From CAYMLQ01 sp964390795 (lineage in GTDB: Bacteria > Verrucomicrobiota > Kiritimatiellia > RFP12 > UBA1067): a DNA stretch of 8,523 nt. The notes under the pieces are model-generated. The model saw only the letters and a program-made list of their open reading frames with translations. It was not told the DNA's origin and ran no database searches. Of the stretch, positions 1 to 6,126 are shown piece after piece (the stretch's first letter is position 1; each line of letters opens with the position of its first letter). Location: contig CAYMLQ010000262.1 of assembly GCA_964390795.1 (NCBI GenBank), positions 1 through 8,523 of the forward strand, in the 5' to 3' direction. The translations under genes and the position numbers were made by a program.

Positions 1-55
1 ACGCTTACCAGAGCGTTACAGGTTTGAATGGCGCTAAGGAAGCTTGATTCCGGTC

Positions 56-988
56 TTACCGGTTTCTCCGTTTCGCAAACAGGAAGGGGAACACGCCGAG
101 CATGTTGACCAGCACGACCATCAAATGGCCGGCCAGGCTGAGGGTCACCAGATGCGTGTTGTCGAGCTGCATCGGGCCCGAAATGCCCTGCGCCACCATC
201 TCGCGCAGGCCCAGCCCGCCGATCGAGACCGGCAGCGCGGAGACGATGCCGAACAGCGGGATCACGAACCACACGCAGAAGGTCGGGATCGCCAAGCCGA
301 GCGCTCGGATCACGAAGGCGTTGTGCCAGATTTTGAGAAATTGCGAGCAAAAGGCGGCGGCGAGGGTGGGAAAGAGCAGCCGCGGCGTGGCGGCCAGTTC
401 GAAGACCGGCTCGGCCAGCGCGGCGACCTTGCCCAGCAAACCCGTGTTCGGCAGGCGCTTGACCTTGCTCTGCAGCCAGCGCGACGAGGCGAGTACGGCC
501 AGCAGGAGAAAGGCGAGCAGCGCCAGAAAGGCGGCCGCCCAAAGCGGCTGTTTCATCTGGACCAGCAGCGTGACCACGCCGATGCAGAGCAGCATGCCGA
601 GGTTGATCACTCGGTCGAGCAGCAGGCTCGTCACCACAAAGCCGGTCTGCCCCTGGCCGCGCGCCACGATGTAGCCCTTGACCACGTCGCCGCCGACATT
701 CGAGGGCAGGAAGCTGTTGAAGAACATGCCGCTCCAGTGGCAAGCCGCCGCCTCGCGGTAGGTGAGCGTCGGCAGGCGGGTGCGCAGGACGCAGAACCAC
801 GAACCCGCGCCCGCGAAGCCGCCGAGAATGATGATCAGCCCGGAAAGCGCCAGCAAGCCGACGTTCGCGGTGCGCAGGCTCTCCAGCAGCGTGTCGAACT
901 TGATCAGACAGAACGACACGGCCAGCAGGCTCAGCGTTACCGTCACCTTAATGGACGCTTTGAGGCGGGCTTTGGTTGTGGGGGTCAT
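56..988 (-). CDS. AglD/MprF-like flippase-type membrane protein (UPF0104 family)
   Basis: Predicted integral membrane protein of 310 residues, built largely of hydrophobic helices. It carries the two hallmark stretches of the lysylphosphatidylglycerol synthase transmembrane / UPF0104 (AglD-like) family: FFNSFLPSNVGGDVVKGY at about residues 89-106, and SIGGLGLRE at about 255-263. Family members act at the cytoplasmic membrane and are often linked to lipid or lipid-linked glycan handling; the substrate cannot be read from the sequence. The reading frame extends 15 codons further upstream to a TTG at 1033, but I chose the ATG at 988 because AAAAAGG lies 8 nt before it and the extra codons fall inside a tandem repeat. 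The length is normal for the stand-alone family, and no synthetase domain is attached. It lies 103 nt downstream of a methyltransferase on the same strand, which suggests a surface-glycan or glycolipid role by context only. The family call is firm; the function is not. Confidence 0.88.
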   Translation of the reverse strand: MTPTTKARLKASIKVTVTLSLLAVSFCLIKFDTLLESLRTANVGLLALSGLIIILGGFAGAGSWFCVLRTRLPTLTYREAAACHWSGMFFNSFLPSNVGGDVVKGYIVARGQGQTGFVVTSLLLDRVINLGMLLCIGVVTLLVQMKQPLWAAAFLALLAFLLLAVLASSRWLQSKVKRLPNTGLLGKVAALAEPVFELAATPRLLFPTLAAAFCSQFLKIWHNAFVIRALGLAIPTFCVWFVIPLFGIVSALPVSIGGLGLREMVAQGISGPMQLDNTHLVTLSLAGHLMVVLVNMLGVFPFLFAKRRNR

Positions 989-996
989 GTTAAGAA

Positions 997-1003
997 CCTT
1001 TTT
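997..1003 (-). promoter_or_regulatory. ribosome binding site deciding the flippase start
   Basis: On the minus strand the sequence AAAAAGG lies 8 nt before the ATG at 988. This favours that ATG over the upstream in-frame TTG at 1033, which sits inside a heptamer repeat and has no Shine-Dalgarno-like sequence near it. Confidence 0.6.
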
Positions 1004-1021
1004 GTGAAGACAGGGGAAACT

Positions 1022-1048
1022 CTCAACGCTCAACGCTCAACGCTCAAG
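1022..1048. repeat. CTCAACG heptamer tandem repeat (arm 1)
   Basis: Three exact copies of the 7-mer CTCAACG read on the plus strand at 1022-1028, 1029-1035 and 1036-1042, followed by the partial copy CTCAAG. The block lies in the spacer between the methyltransferase and flippase genes. A related block in inverted orientation is at 1097-1121. Confidence 0.9.
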
Positions 1049-1121
1049 TTTGAATAACCGGAGAAGGCACATTCTATTCTCCACTTGAAAGTTAAACGTT
1101 GAACGTTGAACGTTGAGCGTT
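1025..1121 (-). other. long inverted repeat, potential RNA stem-loop
   Basis: Bases 1025-1047 and 1099-1121 are inverted repeats that match at 21 of 23 positions. In a minus-strand transcript both mismatches become U-G wobbles, so all 23 positions can pair; in a plus-strand transcript they would be C-A mismatches. The intervening 51 nt contain a nested hairpin, GGAGAA at 1060-1065 facing TTCTCC at 1077-1082, with an 11-nt loop. There is no U-tract after the stem, so it does not look like a standard intrinsic terminator. It could affect RNA stability or relative expression of the two flanking genes; that role is an inference. Confidence 0.6.
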
Positions 1122-2027
1122 CTCTCCGGGTTTATCCCCGCGCCGCAGCACGTAGGTCACGGCCGTGCAGCGCGTCGGTTGCAACAGGCTCACGCAGAGC
1201 GAAGCGGCCGCGACGCGCAGGCCGCGCAGCCACGAACGATCCTTGCGCTCTTTCTCGGTCAGCAGCGGAATATAGAGCGGGTCGAACAGCAGCGGACGGA
1301 GCGCAACCACGTCGAAGCCGTGTTTCGCCGCAAGGCGGCGCATGGTGTCCGGCGAGAAATGGAAGAGGTGGCGCGGCACGTCGTAGGCCGCCCAGAACGC
1401 CTGGTAGACGCCCTCGTCGTAACAGGTGTGGTTCGGCACGCCGATCAGCACGGTGCCACCGGGGGCGAGCAGCCGGTCGATTTCCCGCAGGCTGCGGTTC
1501 ACGTCGTGCGCGTGTTCGAGCACATGCCACAGGGTGATCACGTCGTAGCTTTTGTCGAACAGTCCGGCCTGCTCGGACACGTCCGCCACAGGCACGCCGA
1601 ACCGCGCTTTCGCCGACTCGCGCGCGGCCGCGTACGGCTCTACGCCCTGCACCTGCCAGCCGGCCTCCTTCATGATGCCAGCGAACTCGCCGGTGCCGCA
1701 CCCGATGTCCAGCAGCCGGCCCGACGTGCGCGCCGTGAGGCGGCTGACCATGCGGCGCTTGGCGCGCAGCATGACGCGCCGCGCCAGATGGTAGCCTTTG
1801 TTGATCAGCCCCTTGGTGGTGTTGCTCACCGGCACGTAGTCGTCGCTCTCGTAGAAGACGTGGATGTCCTCCTGCGACGGGTACGGATTGGTGAAGCGGA
1901 AGCCGCACGCCTCGCAGACGCAGATGGCAAAGGTTCCCCGGTGTGTGAGCCGGTCCTCGCAGGCCCAGAGGCCGGACAGCCGTTCGCCGCCACAAACCGG
2001 GCATTGTTTATCAGTGATGAGATTCAT
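1092..2027 (-). CDS. zinc-ribbon class I SAM-dependent methyltransferase
   Basis: A 311-residue cytoplasmic methyltransferase. The N-terminus has a zinc ribbon with CPVC at residues 9-12 and CEAC at 38-41. The Rossmann-fold SAM site follows: motif I LLDIGCGTG at 105-113, the acidic residue E130 in GVEP after strand beta2, and YDVITLWHVLEH at 161-172 as the motif IV region. This ribbon-plus-Methyltransf_23 architecture is common in polysaccharide, lipopolysaccharide and modified-sugar clusters, where it methylates a sugar or lipid-linked intermediate; the real acceptor is unknown. The ATG at 2027 follows the large hydrolase gene by 40 nt, and nearly all of that gap is a degenerate 7-mer repeat, so I see no good ribosome binding site. 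The last nine residues, NAQRSTFNV, are encoded by the CGTTGAA repeat at 1095-1121, which suggests that the original stop was overrun or replaced by repeat insertion. The family assignment is solid. Confidence 0.9.
   Translation of the reverse strand: MNLITDKQCPVCGGERLSGLWACEDRLTHRGTFAICVCEACGFRFTNPYPSQEDIHVFYESDDYVPVSNTTKGLINKGYHLARRVMLRAKRRMVSRLTARTSGRLLDIGCGTGEFAGIMKEAGWQVQGVEPYAAARESAKARFGVPVADVSEQAGLFDKSYDVITLWHVLEHAHDVNRSLREIDRLLAPGGTVLIGVPNHTCYDEGVYQAFWAAYDVPRHLFHFSPDTMRRLAAKHGFDVVALRPLLFDPLYIPLLTEKERKDRSWLRGLRVAAASLCVSLLQPTRCTAVTYVLRRGDKPGENAQRSTFNV
1097..1121. repeat. CGTTGAA heptamer tandem repeat (arm 2, inside the methyltransferase 3' end)
   Basis: The plus strand reads CGTTGAA at 1097-1103 and 1104-1110, CGTTGAG at 1111-1117 and then CGTT. 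The preceding 7 nt, AGTTAAA, look like a decayed copy. The block is the inverted counterpart of the 1022-1048 repeat, and on the minus strand it encodes the C-terminal end of the methyltransferase. Confidence 0.9.
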
Positions 2028-2032
2028 AGCAT

Positions 2033-2067
2033 TCGGGATACAGGGTTCAGAGTTCGGAGTTCAGGGT
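2033..2067. repeat. degenerate ACYCYGA heptamer repeat, five copies
   Basis: Read on the minus strand, the 35 bases directly after the hydrolase stop codon divide into ACCCTGA, ACTCCGA, ACTCTGA, ACCCTGT and ATCCCGA. Only ATGCT remains before the methyltransferase ATG. The repeat therefore fills almost the whole 40-nt spacer and takes up the position where a ribosome binding site would be expected. Confidence 0.85.
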
Positions 2068-5000
2068 TTAGTCAAACGTGATCCGGTAGGCGAAGGATTG
2101 TCCGTCGCAGGCGAGTCGCAGCGTGGTGCCGTCCTGCGACCACGCAGGGGCTTTCGCGGCGGCGTTGGACGGATCGACCGCCTCGACCGCTTTGACCTTC
2201 GCGCGTTTCGCGCCGAACGCCTCGAGCCGGATCTCCGCGCGGAACGGATTGCTGCCGGGCAGCGGAATGAGCTGCCACGCCTTGCGCTCCGCATGCAGCA
2301 GCCGGAACGCGCCGTCCGTGACGACCGGCCCGAAGTCAAGCATCCGCTTGTCGACGTTCAGGCCCAGCGCCTTGTCGTCGGTCGCGCTCGTCTCCAGCGC
2401 GAAGGTGCCGCCGGTGAAATGATCCCCGCTCTTCTCGACCTTCATGACGCCGCCCAGAATGCGCTGGCCGCCGTCGGTCACGCCCCGGATCGACATCCGG
2501 TCGCCTTTGCCTGGGAGGTAGAGTCCGTACCGGATCTTGTATTCGCCTGCGGGCAAGTTCTGCGGCACGGTGATACGCGAGGTGGCCGTGAACGCGCCCG
2601 CCTTGGCGAGCAGGCTGCGGTCAAACGGCATCTCCGCCTGAAACGTGATGCGCTCGCCGCTGCCGCTCTTCTGACCGTCGTCGCAGACATGGACAAAGGG
2701 CGCGTAGTCCGCGAGGGAGGGCTCAAGGACATTCCAGTCGAAGGTGACCTCGAACGCGCCGTTGCCGAGATACTTGCCCGCCGTTGCAGACGAGGCGACC
2801 CGCATCCTGCGCAGCGGATTGTGAACCGGACGCGCGTCGGCGAAATACGTCTTCTTGGACTTCGCGAAGCCGGCCCGCTGACCGTCGATGAGCACGACGC
2901 CGGCCTCCGCGCCGGGCGTTGCCACATAAAAGCCGTACTCGGGCAGCGCCTTGCCGTCCGCCACCGTCCAGACGATGTTCGAGCCGCGGTTGGCCCACAC
3001 CTGCCCGCCGCTGCTGAAGGCCGTGTGCTGCTGCCGGATGCCCGGGCCGAACGCGTGCTCCTCGAAGGCCTCGCGCGCCAGCGCGTCGCACACGTCGTGA
3101 AGCAGCCAGTAGGTCATGACCGACCGCCGCGAGAAGGGGCCGTCGCACATCGGGTTGCGGCCGCCGAGCACCGTGTTGGAAAGGTAGTCATCGCTGCCGT
3201 AGCCGTGCAGCGGCTTGCCCGCGTGGTCGTCCCAGTCGGCGGCGCTGTAGCGCGGACCCAGGCCGCCCGCGAACAGCACCATCTTGCCGTGCGTGGCCAT
3301 GTCGTGCCACGGCGTGCGGTCGGCGTCGCCGAACGCCTTCATCCAGCGCTGCGCCGGGAAGTGGTCGGCCTGGCCGCCGTCGAGCGACCCGATCAGCGCG
3401 TCGGTGCCCGCTTCGCTGAGCATAGGCGCGCCTTTTTTCAGGATGGCGCGGCAACTGTCGAACGCGTCGCGCCACTCTTTCTGGGTGCGGGTGCGCGGGT
3501 AGTAGGTGCCGGCCCGGTCATAGTAATCGAACGGCGAGATCGCGGTGAAGACGTCGATGAAAAGGCTGTCGGGGCGGAAGCCGTCGCGCATCATCGCCAT
3601 GTTGGGCTCCAGCCACGGGCGGAACCCGTGCGGCTGCCAGCGGTAACTGAGCGCTTTTCGGCCCTGGTTGTACCAGGCCCTCATGGGCTGGCCGTCTTCG
3701 CGGAAAACGATCCGGTCGTAACTGAAGCCCTCGGCGTCGGGATAGAAGTCGATGTAGTTGTCGTGCGGGCAGAAGAGCATGCCCGCGTTCTCCGTGGCCG
3801 TCCGCATGGCGAGGAACGGCTCCAGTCCGCCGGCCGGCGGATAGATCTCGGGCAGGCGGTAGTCATAGCCCCAGCGCTGCCACACGTGCTTCACGAAGAC
3901 CGCATGGCTCATGCCGTACCGCGCGGCCTCTTCCAGTCCCTTCGCGGCCTCCAGGTAGTCGCCGCCCCACTGGTCGAGGCACATGCGGCCGAGCAGCGCG
4001 TCCACGCCGGGTCCTTTCTTGAAGCCGCAGAGGTCGCGGTACGTGCGCGCCGCCGCAAAGGCTCCCTTGGCGGAGGGAACGAACAGGAAGCTGGCGTCAT
4101 GCGAAGTCTCCAGCGCGAAGCGGCGCGTTTCGGGCGCGTACGTCAGGCGGTCGGGGAAGATGTCGCACGCCTGGACGAGGCTGAGCCCGTTGGTGTAGTC
4201 CGCGCCGGTGTGGCGCGTGCTGAGCACGAAGCCGCCGCCATGCAGGTCGAACGCGCCGGGGTATTCGATCACGTTGCCGAAGCCCGCGTAGGCCCGCCAC
4301 ACCGGCTCGCCGCACGCGCCGATCCCCAGCCGCGTGTAGCGCGGCGTGCCGCGCGCGTCGCGCACGGCGCCCGGCATGTCCCACGCGATGCGCAGCGCGC
4401 CGCCCTCGGCGCTGACCTTCGCCCGCGCCGTCAGCGTCTGTCCTTTCCCGTCCTTGCCCGACCGTGTGATTTCATGCGTCACGACCCACGCGCCGCTCTC
4501 GGTCGCGGTCTCGACGCGCAGCACGGGCTGGCCGTTCTCGACGCCGCCGACAGAAGACGTGTCGATGTCGCAGGCGAAGCCGCGGTAGGTCAGTACACGC
4601 GCGCCGTCGGAAAACGCGAGCACACCGTCGGTCAGGCCCTGCACGCCCAGCACCACGGCCGCGCCGAAGCGCTGGCCGTCGGCCTCCAGGCGGAAGCTGC
4701 CGGTGCCGCGCTTGGGCTTCTTGGTCACCGCCAAGCTGGCGCACGCCGCCGCCTCCTGCTCGCGCGCCTGCCACTGCGCCTCGGTCGGGAGGGCGGGCAG
4801 GGTACCGACGGCAATCACGGGGTCGCCCCAGTAGCACTGGTCGCAGGTTGTGTTGTTCTTGGGGCCGGGGCCGGTCCAGAGGCGCAGCGTGATGTGCTGG
4901 CCTGCGTAGGCGCCGAGGTCCACGGCGGCTGGCTCCCACGCCTTGCTGTCGCTGAAGCGCGAGAACAGCTCTTTCTCCACGAAGGCGGCGTCGATGGCGA

Positions 5001-5814
5001 AAACTTTGAATTCCGTGCCGTCGCTGGCGGGCTCGGAGGTGCCGTGGTCACGCAGCGCCGTGAAGAAACGCAGGACGGCGGGCTTGCCTGCGGGCAGCGC
5101 GAGCTTGAAATCGTTCCACGTCACGCCGGGCCCGCCGCGGTAGGGCGGGTGGATCGCGAAGCCGCCGCGGGCCACGCCGCCGCGCGTGCTGGCTTCGCAG
5201 TGCATGCCCAGGCCGGTCGCCGCGTCTGAGCCGGAGAAGTTCACGCCCAGTTCCTTGACGGCGTCCTTCTGGCGCGAAAACACCCGGCGGGCTGCGCCGC
5301 TGTCGAGGCGCAGCACACCGTCGCCTGGCACGGCCTCGGCGAACGGCGCGTCGGCTTTCGCGGCCGCGGGCCGCTCGGCCTCGAAAAGGGCGATGGGATG
5401 GAGTTCGACGATCTTGCCTCCCGCAGCGAAAGCGAGTTTGGCGTGAATGGGGTAGAGCGCGTTTAGGACGGAAGGCCGGGCGGCGGCGGAGCAGGTGGCC
5501 GAGGCGCTCTGGCCGGGCTCGGCGCTGAGCGCGACCGCGTTGGTGGCGAGCATCTGCCAGTCGTCGTTGAGCCACAGGCAGACCGTGCCCGCGACCGGCT
5601 GCGAACACTCGTTTTTGAGCGTCACCGTGAAGGACAGCGGCTGGTCGGTCGGCACCTTGCGCACGGATACGCGATCCTTGTCGGACTGATCCGGGAATCC
5701 CTCGATGCTCAGCGTGACGCCTTCCTGCGTATCTGCCGGCGGGCTGAACGCCACAGCCGAAGCCGCACACAGAAGGACATTGACCAGAAACAGACCCCAG
5801 AATCGATACTGCAT
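2068..5814 (-). CDS. large secreted multidomain glycoside hydrolase-like protein (GH101/GH129/DUF5696-like)
   Basis: A 1248-residue protein with a clear Sec signal peptide (hydrophobic core in residues 6-18, likely cleavage after AVA near residue 22), so it acts outside the cytoplasm. Regions below are estimated by eye. Residues 30-145 look like an Ig-like beta domain. Residues 165-336 look like an NPCBM-like carbohydrate-binding sandwich, with VDLGAYAGQHITLRLWTGPG and a closing WGDPVI. Residues 350-590 are beta-rich. Residues 600-930 look like a catalytic barrel, and 1020-1140 resemble the DUF4832-type C-terminal beta domain (YAPFVHV, then PAGEYKIRYGLYLPG). In the barrel, D754 in SLFIDVFT and E801 in PMLSEAG lie 47 residues apart at strand ends, as expected for nucleophile and acid/base residues of GH101/GH129-type retaining enzymes. 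That points to an alpha-linked N-acetylhexosamine or galactose substrate, but the family and specificity are inferred from memory and unconfirmed. The ATG at 5814 has AAAGGGA 5 nt upstream. A methyltransferase gene follows after 40 nt. Confidence 0.8.
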   Translation of the reverse strand: MQYRFWGLFLVNVLLCAASAVAFSPPADTQEGVTLSIEGFPDQSDKDRVSVRKVPTDQPLSFTVTLKNECSQPVAGTVCLWLNDDWQMLATNAVALSAEPGQSASATCSAAARPSVLNALYPIHAKLAFAAGGKIVELHPIALFEAERPAAAKADAPFAEAVPGDGVLRLDSGAARRVFSRQKDAVKELGVNFSGSDAATGLGMHCEASTRGGVARGGFAIHPPYRGGPGVTWNDFKLALPAGKPAVLRFFTALRDHGTSEPASDGTEFKVFAIDAAFVEKELFSRFSDSKAWEPAAVDLGAYAGQHITLRLWTGPGPKNNTTCDQCYWGDPVIAVGTLPALPTEAQWQAREQEAAACASLAVTKKPKRGTGSFRLEADGQRFGAAVVLGVQGLTDGVLAFSDGARVLTYRGFACDIDTSSVGGVENGQPVLRVETATESGAWVVTHEITRSGKDGKGQTLTARAKVSAEGGALRIAWDMPGAVRDARGTPRYTRLGIGACGEPVWRAYAGFGNVIEYPGAFDLHGGGFVLSTRHTGADYTNGLSLVQACDIFPDRLTYAPETRRFALETSHDASFLFVPSAKGAFAAARTYRDLCGFKKGPGVDALLGRMCLDQWGGDYLEAAKGLEEAARYGMSHAVFVKHVWQRWGYDYRLPEIYPPAGGLEPFLAMRTATENAGMLFCPHDNYIDFYPDAEGFSYDRIVFREDGQPMRAWYNQGRKALSYRWQPHGFRPWLEPNMAMMRDGFRPDSLFIDVFTAISPFDYYDRAGTYYPRTRTQKEWRDAFDSCRAILKKGAPMLSEAGTDALIGSLDGGQADHFPAQRWMKAFGDADRTPWHDMATHGKMVLFAGGLGPRYSAADWDDHAGKPLHGYGSDDYLSNTVLGGRNPMCDGPFSRRSVMTYWLLHDVCDALAREAFEEHAFGPGIRQQHTAFSSGGQVWANRGSNIVWTVADGKALPEYGFYVATPGAEAGVVLIDGQRAGFAKSKKTYFADARPVHNPLRRMRVASSATAGKYLGNGAFEVTFDWNVLEPSLADYAPFVHVCDDGQKSGSGERITFQAEMPFDRSLLAKAGAFTATSRITVPQNLPAGEYKIRYGLYLPGKGDRMSIRGVTDGGQRILGGVMKVEKSGDHFTGGTFALETSATDDKALGLNVDKRMLDFGPVVTDGAFRLLHAERKAWQLIPLPGSNPFRAEIRLEAFGAKRAKVKAVEAVDPSNAAAKAPAWSQDGTTLRLACDGQSFAYRITFD

Positions 5815-5819
5815 AAAGT

Positions 5820-5826
5820 TCCCTTT
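5820..5826 (-). promoter_or_regulatory. ribosome binding site of the hydrolase gene
   Basis: AAAGGGA on the minus strand lies 5 nt before the ATG at 5814 and directly precedes a codon run encoding a signal peptide, which fixes that start. Two short perfect palindromes lie just upstream, AAACGCGTTT at 5833-5842 and GAATATTC at 5845-5852. They could be operator sites, but nothing else supports that. Confidence 0.65.
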
Positions 5827-5854
5827 GTAAAGAAACGCGTTTTGGAATATTCAA

Positions 5855-5878
5855 ACACAAAGACACAGAGAGACCAAG
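5855..5878. repeat. 8-mer tandem repeat CTYTGTGT, three copies
   Basis: On the minus strand the order is CTTGGTCT (5871-5878), CTCTGTGT (5863-5870) and CTTTGTGT (5855-5862). Equivalent CACAAAG-type runs are a familiar sight between genes in many environmental bacterial genomes. It lies 41 nt upstream of the hydrolase start codon, in the leader. Confidence 0.75.
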
Positions 5879-5891
5879 GAGAAACAGCAAT

Positions 5892-6035
5892 TCAATTTTT
5901 GACTGTTCCGTTCGCAAACAGGCGCGAAATCATGCGCAGGGCGCGTCCGGAGGCCGCGCGCCACCCCTGAAAGACGCGCCGCGCAAGGTAGCCCGCGACC
6001 TCCCGGGCGCGGATGCGAATGAACGGAGACACCAT
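5892..6035 (-). CDS. possible small arginine-rich protein, 47 residues
   Basis: A short open frame from ATG at 6035 to TGA at 5892 encodes a strongly basic peptide with about ten arginines, for example IRIRAREV near the start and MISRLF near the end. I recognise no family, signal peptide or membrane segment. Most codons end in G or C, as in the neighbouring genes, and the frame lies on the same strand as the hydrolase with an 8-mer repeat between them, matching the repeat-filled spacers further along. Against it, there is no clear ribosome binding site, and GC-rich spacers readily leave such frames open. It may be a real small gene, the decayed 3' end of a longer one, or chance. Confidence 0.25.
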   Translation of the reverse strand: MVSPFIRIRAREVAGYLARRVFQGWRAASGRALRMISRLFANGTVKN

Positions 6036-6089
6036 CTTTGAAGTGCTGTCCGCTGGCGCGTAGGTGTGGCGCAACGGGCGGAAACGCGC

Positions 6090-6095
6090 TATGAT
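6090..6095 (+). promoter_or_regulatory. candidate -10 element of the metG promoter
   Basis: TATGAT matches the sigma70 -10 consensus at five of six bases, in an otherwise GC-rich stretch and followed by the AT-rich run AAAGCTCACTTTTATT. It would start transcription near 6102, giving a leader of about 25 nt before the metG ATG. There is no convincing -35 hexamer at the normal spacing (TGGCGC at 6067-6072 is poor), so the call rests on the -10 and its position. Confidence 0.4.
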
Positions 6096-6112
6096 AAAGC
6101 TCACTTTTATTC

Positions 6113-6119
6113 GGAGGAG
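6113..6119 (+). promoter_or_regulatory. strong ribosome binding site of metG
   Basis: GGAGGAG lies 7 nt before the ATG at 6127. It sets the start there rather than at the in-frame ATG at 6064 or 6091, which would place this ideal Shine-Dalgarno sequence inside the coding region. Confidence 0.85.
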
Positions 6120-6126
6120 CGCGTTC

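Noticed and set aside
50..62. CCGGT-CTT-ACCGG palindrome overlapping the flippase stop codon, considered as a terminator
   Set aside because: The stem is only 5 bp with a 3-nt loop and is not followed by a U-tract on the minus strand. I see nothing else supportable in bases 1-55.
44..1057. A 337-codon plus-strand frame over the flippase gene
   Set aside because: Gln/Arg/His-rich antisense composition with no family features; the minus-strand frame encodes a membrane protein with conserved motifs.
1022..1121. Heptamer blocks considered as a CRISPR array or transposon ends
   Set aside because: The units are 7 nt with no spacers, and no cas gene, transposase or target-site duplication is visible.
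1864..5229. A 1121-codon open frame on the plus strand, antisense to the hydrolase gene
   Set aside because: It is long only because GC-rich third positions suppress stops in the opposite strand. The product is a low-complexity Arg/Ala/Val/His-rich sequence with no domain, while the minus-strand protein has a signal peptide, ribosome binding site and recognisable domains.
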